Source: Hofstenia miamia
Lineage: Eukaryota; Xenacoelomorpha; Acoela
Assembly: GCA_004352715.1 (NCBI GenBank)
Contig: SCFE01000057.1
Coordinates: 1,289,565 to 1,353,564 of the forward strand
Direction of reading: 5' to 3'
Length of the DNA stretch: 64,000 bases
Shown here: piece by piece, positions 33,012 to 44,509 of the stretch
Layout: the number at the start of each line of letters is the position of its first letter
How positions within the stretch are numbered: the first letter of the stretch is position 1
The notes under the pieces: model-generated
The model's database searches: none
The model's input: the letters and a program-made list of their open reading frames with translations, nothing else
Told to the model about the DNA's origin: nothing
Made by a program: the position numbers and the translations under genes

Positions 33012-34451
33012 TCAATTCCCTCTTGAAGTAGTCAGGTATTGCGATTTGGTTGTTTCTGGCTTTGATGTATAATAGCCCATTCTTGTTGACCTTCCATTTG
33101 TAGCATTCATAATATCCCGCATAATTTTTGATAGTGTAGTTTGAGGTTCTTTGATCTTTTTTATAATCTTGCCTAGGATTATATCGTCTTTTTGTTTGTC
33201 CACTATTTCTTGTTCCATTATTTCCTCTTTGATGAGTATTGGTAATACTGCTTGGCCTTTCTTATCCACGTTTATCTCCGGTAATTCTTCATATTCAGTG
33301 TGTGGCAGGAACTGGAATTGCTTCTTTTCTCCCTATGTTTTTGCTGCGTCTCTTTGGTATTCTGGGAGTGATGTCCAGAAGTCTGCATTGTTGTGTAGTG
33401 TGCCCTTTCTGTGTTCGATCGTAAATGTGAATTCATTTAGGTACTCGATACACCAGGGTACCTCTTTCCCGTTTCTTATCTGTCCCAATGTTGCCCCAAT
33501 TGCCACCTTGCTTGCTTCTTAATCTAGTATGAATTTCTCATTATAATCCGGAGTGTTTAAGGAAGGTAATTTCGCGAGTTCTTCTTTGATGTTGTCGAGT
33601 TCCTCTTGTTCTTGCCAGGTCCATAGAAAGGTACTGACTTCCTCATCAATCAGGTCATCTTTGCTGTTTTTCCAGCTATATTCGGAATGAAAGTCCCATA
33701 ATAGTTGAAGAATCCCATAATTCTCTGTATACCCTTTTTATTGTTTGGTTTTTCTATTTTTCAAATCATTTCTCTGGTGTTGTCCTTCATGCAGATTCTT
33801 TGTTTCTTGATCATTCTTCCAAGGAACACTATTTTTTCTTTTAAAATATCACACTTATTTCCGTTTATCCTGAGTCCCGCGTTTTCCAGAATTGTTAGTG
33901 TCCTCTCCAATTTTTCCAGATGCTCTTTGGACTATGATGTCATCTATATAGGCGTCAACTCCTTCTTCCATTCTGTGTGTCTTGTTTTTCAGTACTTTCA
34001 TTATGTATCTCTGAAATGTTGCTGGTGCATTACAGAGTCTGAACGCCATGTATATCCATTTGTACAGCCCATAAGGGGTTATGAATGCTATCTTCTCAAT
34101 GTCATCCTCCTCCATCTTCACCTGCCAATAGGCTTTACATAAATCCAAAGTTGTAAAATATGTATGTTTACTGGCTTTGTAGAGCATGTCCTCTATCCGC
34201 GGTAGGGGGTACGAATCCCTTTTTGTCACCTTGTTTAGTTTATGAAATTCAATACATAGATGGTACTTATTTCCTTGTTTCATGAACATGGTCAGTGCTG
34301 CATATGGGCTCTCACTCGGCCGGATGATTTTATTGTCAATTAGTTCTTCTAGTATCTGATTGTATTCTTCTTTCAGTTGTTCAGGCACTCTTCTGACCAG
34401 TAGTTTAATCAGTTTGTCTGTTGTCATGACGATTTTGTGCTTTTCACCCAC
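33012..34451 (-). pseudogene. pol: reverse transcriptase and RNase H of family-A pol
   Basis: The frame 34451-33855 carries the fingers and palm: VPEQLKEEYNQILEELI, KIIRPSESPYAALTMF, TLDLCKAYWQVKM, and the intact catalytic box AYIDDIIV near 33950. A frameshift just after this box ends the frame. The thumb, connection and RNase H continue in pieces to 33290. RNase H is truncated: its first motif has a stop (D-stop-EAS near 33515), and about 75 residues carrying the Glu and second Asp are deleted between KEVP and IEYLNEF. The post-RNase-H linker is open at 33269-33012. The copy is inactive. Confidence 0.88.
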
Positions 34452-34911
34452 TGCCTGGCCTATGCTTATCTCTCTGTAATTGAATATATGTTTATGTTTC
34501 TCTAGGAGTGTCCTTAGTTGTGTGATGTCCTGTTCTTCTAGGTGTTGATAATCCTCATCATTTATTTCGGGTATCCTGTGTGTATCTTCCTCTTCTGCTT
34601 TCGTCCCAATGCCCTTGAATCAGCTTTTGGGAGTACTCGCGACATAGATGGTGTTTGTCCACTCGCCCTCGAGTTGGCCATGTGGAGTACTATCTGCCTT
34701 CCTTTACCAAGTCCTCGAATCGACCATGCAAATTACTCGCTCCATCACCGTCTTCCATTGCCTTCCAGATGAGTTTGATGTTGGTTTTGATATATTTTCC
34801 ATATATTCTTATCTGGGATTTTTTCAAGTTTATGTTCCAGTTCATAGCGTTGAGAATTGGTACCCTTCCTTTTCCGTGTTTTATAGTGCACACACTGGAC
34901 GGCATTGAAAC
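34452..34911 (-). pseudogene. protease-reverse transcriptase linker of family A, with repeated short motif
   Basis: It is homologous to 6414-6835. Motif copies on the minus strand are GGTCGATTCGAGGAC (near 34725), GCCAACTCGAGGGCG (near 34680) and GCTGATTCAAGGGCATTGG (near 34620). The protein frame 34905-34690 is open (PSSVCTIKHGKGRVPILNA), then degenerates. Confidence 0.6.
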
Positions 34912-35500
34912 TCACTTGGTGTTGATGCCTTTGTTGTCATATAGCATTATGTCAGCTGTTATAGTGTCTTCCGTCTTGATCATATGCATTTTCCACTGAT
35001 GCGGCTGTAGATGGATGTCTTCTTGCAATTGAAATGTAACTGTTTTCTGCTTCTCCTTTTCTTCTTCAATTTCCATCTCCTCTTCTTTCACTTTTATAGT
35101 TTTATTTGCGTAGTTAATGACACAACCATTTTTTGTCAGAAAATCATATCCTAATATGACTTTGTATGGTAACAAGTTGTTATGTGTATCCACTACTACT
35201 AGAGGTTGTTCAAATGTTGTGTTCGCGATTCTCATTTGTGCAACGTTTATCATTCCTTTCATGTTGATATAATCCCCTGAAGCATTAATCAATCTTTTGT
35301 TGCAGTTCTTCATATCATCTCTTTTTTCAATCCCAGTTTCATGGCGCATTCATCTGTAATTATGGTTGTTGCTGCTCCAGTATCAATTGTCACTTTTGTC
35401 ATCACACCGTTAATGGCTATTGTTATTGTGTTCATCATATCAAGGTTTGTTAGGATCATTATCACTGCACGGTTGTTATGAGTCGGCGCTCAACTTAGTT
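34912..35500 (-). pseudogene. aspartic protease of family-A pol, active site intact
   Basis: From the frameshift site at 35500 the minus strand encodes TVTIDTGAAT-like active-site sequence near 35380, with the Asp-Thr-Gly-Ala kept. The open frame 35349-34912 (NCNKRLINASGDYINMKGM) includes the C-terminal retropepsin signature VILGYDFLTKNGCVINY near 35150. The domain itself looks nearly intact, unlike the copies at 5.9 kb (Gly to Arg) and 50.8 kb (Thr to Met). A frame change lies around 35345. Confidence 0.8.
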
Positions 35501-36524
35501 TTCTGACTCCTTGTTGGTTGGTGATACTTCGTCGATTTTGTCTTCTGTCAATATTACATGCTCTTCATCATAGTAGGCTTCCTTGTCCCCAATAACATTT
35601 ATTTGTTTTGGGCAGTCTGGTTTCTTATGTCCTTTTTTCCCACAGCCGTAGCATTTAACATCTTTTTCTTTCACTTTTCTCATCTTACCATCTTTCCCCT
35701 TTACTTTTATTATTTTTTCTTGTTGAGCTTCAGAATAGGTTTTGTTGCGGATGCGCGGCTTAAGATTATTCTTCCATATTGGTGCATCTCTGTGCCATGC
35801 GGCTTTCTCATACATTCAGGCGTTGTTTTCCATAGTGGCTTGTATATTGACAGCTTTCCTGATCATTCTCTCTAATTTATCGTCAATGTCGCATTTGATT
35901 TCAAACTGCATTCTGATGCTTTTGGGCATCCCCTTACAAATGTGTGAGAACAAGTCGTATTTCGAATAACTGTTTCCTCTCGAACTAAGCATTAGTAGCT
36001 GCTCAACTTGTTGCATGTAATTTCAGATGTCATCGGTTTTCTTCATTTTTGTTGCATTCAGGATGATTTGGTATTGATTTTTAAAGCTTTCATTCTCATA
36101 AAAATTGATGAAGTCTCTGATTAGTAATTGATAATCTCTCTTTGTCTCTGCATCCAAAAGCAAATAGTGTTGGGATGCCACTCCCATTAGATATAATGGG
36201 AGTCTTGCCACTGCTGCCTGTTGGATCACTTTTCATTCCGCCATCGTCAGTTCAAACATTTGCAGCCACTCAGCAAATGTAGGGTTGTAGCCATCTACTC
36301 TCCTGTTGAATTTGGGTAGTGTCGCTTTGCAAGGTATCATGTCATTGGCTGTTAACTGTGGTAGAATCGAGTTCTCATATTTTGGTTTCTTGTGATTTGT
36401 GATCATGTCTTCCCCTTGCAGTTGTGTGGTCACTGCTTTCGCAATTTCATTTATTATTTTCTGCTTTTCAAGATCAGAATCTTCATCTGATTCTTCAAAT
36501 GCTACCTCCTTGTGGCTTGGCATG
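35495..36524 (-). pseudogene. gag: Gag C-terminal two thirds, family A (first overlapping copy)
   Basis: On the minus strand it starts within MPSHKEVAFEESDEDSD at 36523. It continues through the capsid-like domain in frames 36523-36233, 36229-36023 and 36016-35816, then the knuckle frame 35815-35495 with an intact CYGCGKKGHKKPDC and an acidic tail. The stop is TAA at 35495-35497, preceded by AGAAAAC (35498-35504), the family-A frameshift position. It overlaps in content with 36813-37450, so two gag copies are joined here. Confidence 0.82.
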
Positions 36525-36525
36525 N

Positions 36526-36812
36526 GAGCTGAGGGGGTGCCGTGGATTCAATCATCATCTATGAAGGAGAGGAACTGTCTTGTGGAGATCGGCTTTGGGC
36601 AGTGGCCCATGGAAGAACTGGAGAGGAAACGTCATACGGCTCTGTCACCTAAACAGTGATAGTCAATTCTCAATTATTTAATTAACGTAACTAGTTAATA
36701 AGAGAGAAAGGTCTGATGGTTCAACAACTTGGTAACTCCTCACCCGCAATTTACCGAGTACTCATTATCAGTAATTAGACACAGCGCAATAAGCTAGGTG
36801 GAGGATGTTACA
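36526..36812 (+). repeat. LTR fragment (3' end), plus strand, family-A-like
   Basis: It matches the 3' part of the LTR at 58130-58415 closely, including the GC-rich block and the terminus GGTGGAGGATGTTACA. It follows a single N at 36525 and runs straight into gag sequence at 36813, so it marks an LTR inserted into a gag gene in the opposite orientation, with its left part missing from the assembly. Confidence 0.8.
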
Positions 36813-38140
36813 CTACAGCTTTCCTGATCATCCTTTCCAATTTGTTGTTGATGTCACATTTAATTTCAAACTGCATTCTGATGCTTTTGGGCATCCCCTT
36901 GCAAATGTGTGAGAACAAGTCGTATTTCGAATAACTGTTTCCTCTTGAACTGAGCATTAGTAGCCGCTCAACTTGTTACATGTAATTTCGGATGTCATCA
37001 GTTTTTTTCATTTTTGTTGCATTCAAAATGATTTGGTACTGATTTTTGAATTTTCATTCTCATAGTAATTGATGAAGTCTCCGATTAGTAGTTGATAATC
37101 TCTCTTTGTCTCTGCATCCAAAAGCAAATAGTGTTGCGATGCTGCTCCTGTTAGATATAATGGGAATCTCGCTGCTGCTGCCTGTTGGCTCATTTTCTGT
37201 TCCGCCATTGTCAGTTCGAACATTTGCAGCCACTTGGCAAATGTAGGGTTGTAGCCATCTACTCTCCCATTAAATTTGGGTAGTGTTGCTTTGCACAGTA
37301 TCATGTCATTGGCTGTTAACTGCAGTAGAATCAAGTTCTCATATTTTGGTTTCTTGTGATTTGTGATCATGTCTTCCCCTTGCAGTTGCGTGGTCACTGC
37401 TTTTGTAATTTAGTTTTTTATTTTCTGTTTTTCGAGGTCAGAATCTTCATCTGATTCTTCAAATGCTCATTCTCTTTCCTGACAAGGAACTCGATTTTGT
37501 GAGTTCGCATATTGTTTCTATTCTCCTCTTCTGTTAGTTGTAGCGATCTCAGTTTATTGTTTAATTGTTCCAGCTCTCCCACCTGTAGGTCGTTATCCTT
37601 GATTAGTTGTCTATTCATTCTCTCCAGTTCTTGATTTCTTTCTTGCCAGTGTTGGTTTTGCTCTAAAAATCTTTTGTTGGACTCCGACAGTTGGTGGGTA
37701 AGGGTTTTGATTTCGTTTTGAAATAACTGATTCTGTTCCTCTAAATGCATTTCCATGTTCACTCTAATTTCACTTAATATCAATTCATTTTGTCTTTCCA
37801 TATCTTTGACTTTCTCAGTCAATTGTTCTACTTGTTGTCTTAGGATTTCCTCACTTTCTTGGCTTTTCCTTAGCATGACCATTATGTCTAATGGGTTTGT
37901 GTCTGGGGGGTTTGACTCTGGGGGTGAACTAAAGGATTGTAGTTCTGTATCTGTGGCATCTGTTGCTGAATTCTTGACGAAGTACAGTGATGATCAAATT
38001 GTTCTGGGAGTTACTGCTTTCATTGCAGTTTTTTTCGCACTTCCTTTTCTGATTTTTTGTCATGTTTTCTTTTTCATCTTTAGGTTGTGATTCCAGGATC
38101 TCTGTGGAGTGCATTTGTTTGGTTTGGGGTGTCTCTCTTT
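36813..38140 (-). pseudogene. gag: Gag N-terminal part, family A (second overlapping copy)
   Basis: The minus-strand frame near 38140 starts MTKNQKRK, matching the MTKTRKG start at 4234. The long coiled coil is open at 37882-37418 (QVEQLTEKVKDMERQNE). After frame changes the capsid-like domain is at 37397-37023 (FAKWLQMFELTMAEQKM), and degenerate sequence extends to 36813, where the LTR fragment begins. It is broken by at least three frame changes. Confidence 0.82.
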
Positions 38141-38259
38141 CTTTTGTTGGTGGTTGGTTTGTGTAACAGCTTGCTGCTTGCACACTTTCATATGTAGTTT
38201 CTGTTGTCGTTTTGTGGGTGGTTTTAACTGAGTCTTTCTTCTGTAGGTTTGATGTTCTT

Positions 38260-38276
38260 GGCTGTCACAGTCGCCA
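38260..38276 (-). promoter_or_regulatory. primer binding site (family A)
   Basis: On the minus strand the LTR end TTTTACA is followed directly by TGGCGACTGTGACAGCC. Family B has TGGCGACAGTGACAGG in the same place at 46559. The shared TGG start and 13 of the next bases support a tRNA primer common to both families. I do not assign the tRNA. Confidence 0.75.
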
Positions 38277-38666
38277 TGTAAAATCCTCTACCAGGCATTA
38301 TCATGATTTATCTACTGTTACTTTATAACGTTAGCTTTGTTATTGTGGGTAAGGATTTACTTGTTGTTACTGCTTGACTAACTATGCACTCTTTAGGTGA
38401 CGAAGCCACACTGTAACCTCTATACCAATCTTCTAGTGGGCATCTGCCTGAAGTGGATCTCCACATCCAGTTTTACCATTTCATTGAATGTTTGAGTGCC
38501 ACTTCTCAGCTCAATCAAGATAGCTTATGTGTACCCTACATTAGCTCTGTTTGCAACCTGAATTGTTACTAGTTGTTCATCAAATATTACATGTAGCCAT
38601 TACTGAAATATATTGGCTTATTTACATATAATTCTAATTGAACAACTTCCTAACCTACATTTATAA
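38277..38666 (-). repeat. family-A 5' LTR, truncated (390 bp)
   Basis: This is the 3' end of the LTR only. It parallels 26249-26700 but lacks about 77 internal bases, and it stops at 38666 where the inverted-repeat arm begins. The missing U3 removes the promoter, so this element could not be transcribed from its own LTR as assembled. Confidence 0.85.
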
Positions 38667-38669
38667 CTT

Positions 38670-39888
38670 AAATTTGGAATTTCACTCTTCCACTTTGCAG
38701 ATCAATACATAAATGCACAAGTTAGGACTAATGTTAGCAACTATTTTTATATTCTTTTTCTTTAAGGTTTATACAATACACATGTTAATATCTAATTTTC
38801 TCAGAATTCTACATCTCATGAGTGTTTGGAAATGTATACAATTTTTTATTTTGAAAGTGAATAAACATCATCACTTCATAAACTACTATACAACTGCAAG
38901 TACTTTAACAATCATTGATTAGTAGAATGTCTTAAAATTTATATTTATGTGGGATATTAAATAAAAACACCTAAAAACAAAACCATTCATTCTTTAAAAT
39001 ACGGAATTAAAATCTGAATTTATGATAAAGAATAGTCGTATTTATGTATATCTACATCTTTCTTTCTCTTCTTCCTAAAAGTTTACAATAATACTGTCAT
39101 AAAATTTTCATTTTGTTCAATGCATAAGACGAAAATTTATCTTAATTTTTAACACAATATTCAGTTAGCCAAAAAAGGAATACTGAAAAAATTGTATAGA
39201 GTGAAAATAAAAAGCAAGTAATAATGTGCAAAAAGACAAAGACACACCACAAAAAACACAAAAAAGGAAAGAAAAATGTCAAAAGCAAGCAATAATGTGC
39301 AAAAAGACAAAGACACACATCACAAAAAAACAGAAAGAAGGAAAAGAAGCCAGCCAAAGCAAGTAATAATGTGTAAAAAGGTAAAACTACATCACAAAAA
39401 ACACAAAAAGGAAAAGAAAAAATGACAAAATCAAGTAATAATGTCCAAAAAGGTAAAACACATCACAAAAACACAAAAAGGAAAGGACTGAATACAAAAA
39501 TCACATAATTATGTGTGAAAGGCAAAAACACATAACAAAAACCAGTAAAGCAAATGAATATAATGTCTGATTATCCTACATGCATATTGTGAGATAACTA
39601 TTCTATACTCTAATTCAACAAGAAAACCACTTTGAAGAAGTATTTAATTCATTTGTACCAGAGGCAGTGATTCATAAATCGTTTTACTTTAATAGAAATT
39701 TAGGTTTGTAGCATCTATCATTTACATAAGTTTATTAATTGGAAAAACATGTTGTAATAATGGAGATTTTTCCAACTTGCAAAAATTTTTTTTGTATATT
39801 GAAAGAATTCTAGTATCATATGAAAATGTTTTATTCAATTCTGATAATTGTTAAAGTGACTTAAATTTCATGTAAGTAAAATTTGAGA
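38670..39888. repeat. right arm of the 1.2-kb inverted repeat, with mirrored minisatellite
   Basis: This is the reverse complement of 25025-26243, with the minisatellite at about 39203-39515. It abuts the truncated LTR. A 13-N gap (39889-39901) follows, and the sequence at 39902-40104 repeats 39690-39888 with several substitutions, so the contigs on either side overlap or are allelic. Confidence 0.9.
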
Positions 39889-39901
39889 NNNNNNNNNNNN
39901 N

Positions 39902-41085
39902 CTTTAATAGAAATTTAGGTTTGTAGCATCTATCATTTACATAAGTTTATTAATTGGAAAAACATGTTGCAATAATAGAGATTTTTCCAACTTGCAAAAA
40001 TTTTTTTTGTATATTGAAAGAATTCTAGTATCATCTGAAAATGTTTTATTTAATTGTGATAATGGTTAAAGTGACTTAAATTTCATGTTAGTAAAATTTG
40101 AGATAGTTTATTAATTTGGTAAATAGCAATCTTTATGATTGGATACATTTTGACATTTGAACAATGAGGTATAGATAAAAAATTATGTAATGTTAACATT
40201 GTCTGTGAAAGAGTGGAACTTTGTACACACATGAGTATGCACTAACATATGGAATTTCACATCTTTATAATTCGTTACATTTTGACATTTGAACAATGGG
40301 ATATAGAGAAAACCACATAATAGTGACATTGCCTATGACAGCATAAAACTTTCTACATGCATGAATATAGACAACCAGCATAATGGAATTTCACATTGAT
40401 GAAAGAACTACCCTGAAAGATTTCAAAATTTTTGGTGATCTTTTTTATAGTTCAATCACAGATATTGTTTTGATTCTTAATGCTTTTTGCAATATTATTT
40501 CTATTTAGTTTTACAAATATTTCTTTTAAAATTTTTTTTAATGAATTGCTGCCAATTTACCCTCTGATGTTAAATTAATTATATACTTTATCATAAATAT
40601 AAACGTCATTTGTTTGTTAATGCATATTTTTAATTGAATTTTTTGAAACTTTTAATTGTCATGTGTTGTATATTGTAAATTGTCATCTCATTTGACTTGT
40701 TCATTAGTCATTAATTTAGATATTACCATGTGAAATTCATAAAATGCAAATACAAATTGCATATGTTTCCTACCGCATTCCAACCCCACATGAAGTTATG
40801 ACGAATATTATTCTTGTTAATTGTTGTGTAGATCAATCATTATATGAATTTTATCATCATGTATTAGTGCATTTTATAATTTCTTTGTAAATAAATTTAT
40901 TATTTATAAATGTATGCTTTCCTTGTATTGTGAGAGTATGTGTCTATGAAAGCATGCATTTATTTTAAAAATTATTTTTACTTGGAAATATTTATTGATT
41001 ACATTTTTGAAAAAAGTTTTTATTTTTGCAATTGGCATATATATTTAATGTTACATTTTGAACAATAGATTTCAACAATTCTAAT
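39902..41085. other. AT-rich DNA, outer part similar to the inverted-repeat flank
   Basis: The first 200 bases duplicate the sequence before the gap. Beyond about 40190 I recognise nothing. Two similar segments with TACATTTTGACATTTGAACAATG occur at about 40143 and 40274, a short local duplication. Confidence 0.5.
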
Positions 41086-41089
41086 CTCA

Positions 41090-43065
41090 TCAAATTTTGA
41101 AGAGATTGACCACCTTGCATCACCAGATGATCATAGTACACAATTACAACATAGCCACACCAGATATGCTTGCCAAGTTCACAAAGGTCAAATTGTGGTA
41201 TGTCACTGCTGTAGATCTATCTACTCTGATATCCACTCAAAACATAGTAGTAACCTCAACTCATTTGGTTACATCATAGTATTTAGTCAACCTTTTGATA
41301 TTGATCCAGCTCAGGTTGCTAACATTGGTGAATAAGATAGTATTCTAGGATCAAGCTTAGTAATTGTTCTTTTAACTTTCTCCAATTGCAACTGATGTGC
41401 TCAACTTTCTTAGACAGATCTAGAAGTGTAATCTTCCCATTGATAAAGACTCTCTTAGCATTGTTGCCCTCAATTAACTTTTGACAGGCTGTCTGATAGT
41501 CATCAGATTTGATACAAAACCTAACAGTTGCAATGCTGCTTACATAGTTATTGCTAGTGGTGGTATGGAAATGGACAATGTTGTTTTTCCTCACCCTCCA
41601 TTTTGCATTTTGGGAGTATCTGCAGTGATTTTAGGCAGGGGGCTGTGTACAAAACAAGTTAGCAGTTCAGACATTGTTCTCTAGTTCTGCAAAGGTGACT
41701 CTCTTCCTCAATGTAGCAATCTCAGGGTAATTAATAAAACTCCAGAATTTGTTGTGAGTCCATGGTTTTTCAAGGTCTCTGCTTCTATATTACCAATTGG
41801 GATTTTACTGTGGTGCACTCAACATTGAGCACTAGCTGTCAGCTTGGTAGCTGGACTCCAACTAGGTATTCTCTAGTGAGCATCTCAGTTAAAAAATTTT
41901 CATCAACCCAACAATGTCTAAGTCAGATGTTTTTCCAAAAACACCAAAATTGGTGTTTTGAACTGCAAGCTCCTCTAGTTTGGTAACCCCTGAAGTCTTA
42001 TCAATATTGAGGATCAACTGCTTCATTGTAGGTCTCTGCTCTGTGATGCTGAATTTTTCTAGGTTCACTCATTCAAGTATTTCATGGTTGTTTGGTGATA
42101 GTTCTACTGAGGAGGATGCTAACAGTTTCTCTTCCCTAAAAAATTGTTCAGGGGTTTCATAATGTGCTCAACTACAGTAATGTTAATGATTTTATCTAAC
42201 AGCTGTGCCTCATGCTGAGTCTCTATAATTTGGTTGTAAAAACACTGGGAGTAGTCATACCCTCTGAGGTCAAATAAAATTTTATTCTTTTTGCAGGTCA
42301 CACTGCTCTACCATTCAATGAAATGTTCAGGTGGAGCTCATGCCCCACTTAATCAATAGTCATATGCACAATGGTCTGAAGACCATAGGAAAGTAATTAA
42401 ATTTCATCTCACATGTTGTGCTCCACATGTACTTCTTCAGCATATCCATGAATACATTTTACCAAAAGTATTTCAGCCTCCCACATGTTGCACATAGATT
42501 TTTTCAAATTGTTGTTCTTATCAGGCAAAGCTAATATGTGAACATGGTTAATTTCCCAATTTTTTTGCTTTCCAGGATAGTGGCAAAAAGCAATGTTGTG
42601 TGGCCTCAGTGCCATTATCTTTTCTTTCTCTATTTAAGTCCAGCATCTGATCTTCAGTGAACAGCTTTCCTTTGAAGTTCTTTTTCACATTCATTTCATA
42701 TGCCCATTTTATTTTGGTTAACACTCACCTCTTCCAACTGTTGGTAGCATTGAGACAGACTGAAAACATCAATGTCTGGGTGCTCTCCCTCAAATTGGAT
42801 TTTGCTTTTCATTCTAGTCCACACTTCAGCAATCTCTTCCAGCAGCTGTCTGATCTGGGAAAGGCAAAACTCACATGGTAAAACTTGTAATATTAGTGTC
42901 AGGGTTGACCAGCTCCAGGGTCTGTGCCTGTATGGTGGCATCAAGTATAAGGTACTTGTCCAAAATCATGTGGTGTGTCAGAATCTTATGAAATATGATG
43001 AGATCAGTGTAGATAAGCCAGGTGATTATCTTAGATTGTTCTAAAGTAGAGTATTCCATTACCAT
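41090..43065 (-). pseudogene. ORF3 remnant of family D
   Basis: On the minus strand, pieces in order are 43065-42871, 42944-42696 (LLEEIAEVWTRMKSKIQFEGE, like family C near 19470), a KKYMWSTTCEM segment near 42430 matching the MWGAT block of the other families, 42301-42119 (NKILFDLRGYDYSQCFYNQI, like C at 20160), and 41594-41319 (GNNAKRVFINGKITLLDLSK, like B at 58790). A decayed tail with YYDVTK runs to about 41090. It is heavily broken. Confidence 0.65.
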
Positions 43066-43072
43066 TTAGCTT

Positions 43073-43760
43073 CTAGTTATATTTTTTGAAGTACTGCAGA
43101 GCAATCTGACTAAAGCTGTAGTTAGTCTCCATAAGTATTTGAATAATCAGACTTAAGATCTTATCACCTCTCTGCTTTTTAATGATGTCCTGTTTGCTGT
43201 TCTCTTCCTTAATAAGGATGAGCAAGATAGTGTGCTCCTGACAATCAGCATTGATTTCAGGTAGCAAGTTGTACTCAGTATTTGGGATAAAGCTGAGAGT
43301 AAAGGTGAGAGTCACATGAGCAATTGCCAATAGGCCATGTAAAATTCAAGGCATGTAAAATACTTGTATCTGCTGGCTTAATATATTAGATCTTCTGTGT
43401 GGGGTAACAGGTACACACCTTTCTCAGTAATGTCATTCAAACTTTGGAAATCAATACACAGCCAGTATCTGTTGTCCTGTTTAATAAAGATGGTAGGGTA
43501 GGGGATGTTTACAGGCTCTTGTCCCTTGTCCAATACTGTTGGTGATTAAGTTGTTCAAAATTTTGGAATATTCACTTTTCATATTCTCAGCTACTCAACT
43601 AACAAGTAACCTAAATGGTTTATCTTTGGAGGTACAGATGGCATGTTCCTCACCAAATGCCTTCCTAAAGCTGATGGAACCATAATTGACAATATTATGA
43701 TTATGTTCCAGGGTAGCTCACAGCTGCATATATTTTTTCACTAAGATGCAGGTGGGATGC
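43073..43760 (-). pseudogene. reverse-transcriptase N terminus fused to post-RNase-H linker, family D
   Basis: The minus strand from about 43760 to 43340 resembles the reverse-transcriptase fingers, with YWLCIDFQSLNDI near 43470 and YFTCLEF-MAYWQ near 43350. It then jumps at about 43330 into the linker frame 43330-43073 (LLPEINADCQEHTILLILIK). The catalytic YIDD region, RNase H and, further on, integrase are deleted. Confidence 0.7.
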
Positions 43761-43849
43761 CCTGGTCACACAAGGGGTAACTACCTCTGGACAGCTGTTG
43801 GGAGGTCATGGATAGCAGTTAAGATAACTGGGCCCAAAACTTTCTCCAA

Positions 43850-44152
43850 ATGAACTAGCACAGCAAAAACACTGATTTGTTCTCTTTTGATACTAACAAT
43901 CATGGGTTATGGGTTAACTATGTCCCCTTTGAAGTTATGCACAGTTTTAATCTCTTCATTCATGGAATCAGACTCCTTAATAGATATAGNNNNNNNNNNN
44001 NNNNNNNNNNAAATGAACTAGCACAGCAAAAACACTGATTTGTTCTCTTTTGATACTAACAATCATGGGTTATGGGTTAACTATGTCCCCTTTGAAGTTA
44101 TGCACAGTTTTAATCTCTTCATTCATGGAATCAGACTCCTTAATAGATATAG
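43850..44152. other. duplicated contig ends across a 21-N gap
   Basis: About 140 bases before the gap (43850-43989) are repeated exactly after it (44011-44152). The gap is therefore an unmerged overlap, not missing sequence. Confidence 0.9.
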
Positions 44153-44502
44153 TGTGGTTGTTATAGTCAATTAAACAGTTGTTTTTTTCCAGGAAATCTC
44201 CACCTAGGATTATATCATGTGGCAAATCCTTGTCTACAAAATCAAGAACAACCAGATTGACTTTCACCCTTTCTCCATTAATTTAATTAATACTTTAAGG
44301 TGTGATGTACTCACTGAAAGCATCTACTAGTTGATGGCATACAGGTTCTACATAATCTCAAGTAATGCCCACCTTCTAACACCAGTTGTTGGTAATTATA
44401 GAGGCTGAGGCTACTTTGTATATAGTAGCACACACTATCTCATTAAGATCATTACAACAAGAACATCATATGCTTGGTTAACAGGAGATGGCACTCCCTC
44501 TA
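44070..44502 (-). pseudogene. protease remnant of family D
   Basis: The C-terminal half is open at 44267-44070 (DLPHDIILGGDFLEKNNCLIDY). The -1 frame from the frameshift site at 44503 opens with LEGVPSPVN but meets a stop before the active site. The Asp-Thr-Gly segment is not recognisable. Confidence 0.65.
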
Positions 44503-44509
44503 GTTTAAA
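44503..44509 (-). promoter_or_regulatory. gag-pol -1 frameshift heptamer of family D
   Basis: On the minus strand TTTAAAC is followed at once by TAG (44500-44502), then GAGGGAGTGCC. GGGAG can pair with CTCCT 6 bases later (one G-U). The position and downstream frame match families B and C. Confidence 0.65.

Larger units (their letters stand above)
26249..38666 (-). mobile_element. family-A Ty3/Gypsy-type LTR retrotransposon with ORF3, minus strand, rearranged
   Basis: Reading the minus strand from 38666: partial 5' LTR, primer site, gag, protease, reverse transcriptase, RNase H, integrase, linker, ORF3, polypurine tract, 3' LTR. The copy is disturbed by a second overlapping gag segment joined through a single N and a piece of LTR (36525-36812), a 1.1-kb tandem duplication at the end of integrase (30329-32518), and an LTR fragment wedged into ORF3 (28381-28756). 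Some of these are assembly faults. It retains an intact Asp-Thr-Gly protease site and YIDD reverse-transcriptase box, so it is the best guide to family A. Confidence 0.9.

Noticed and set aside
41097-41279. 60-codon plus-strand frame
   Set aside because: It is antisense to the decayed C-terminal end of family-D ORF3.
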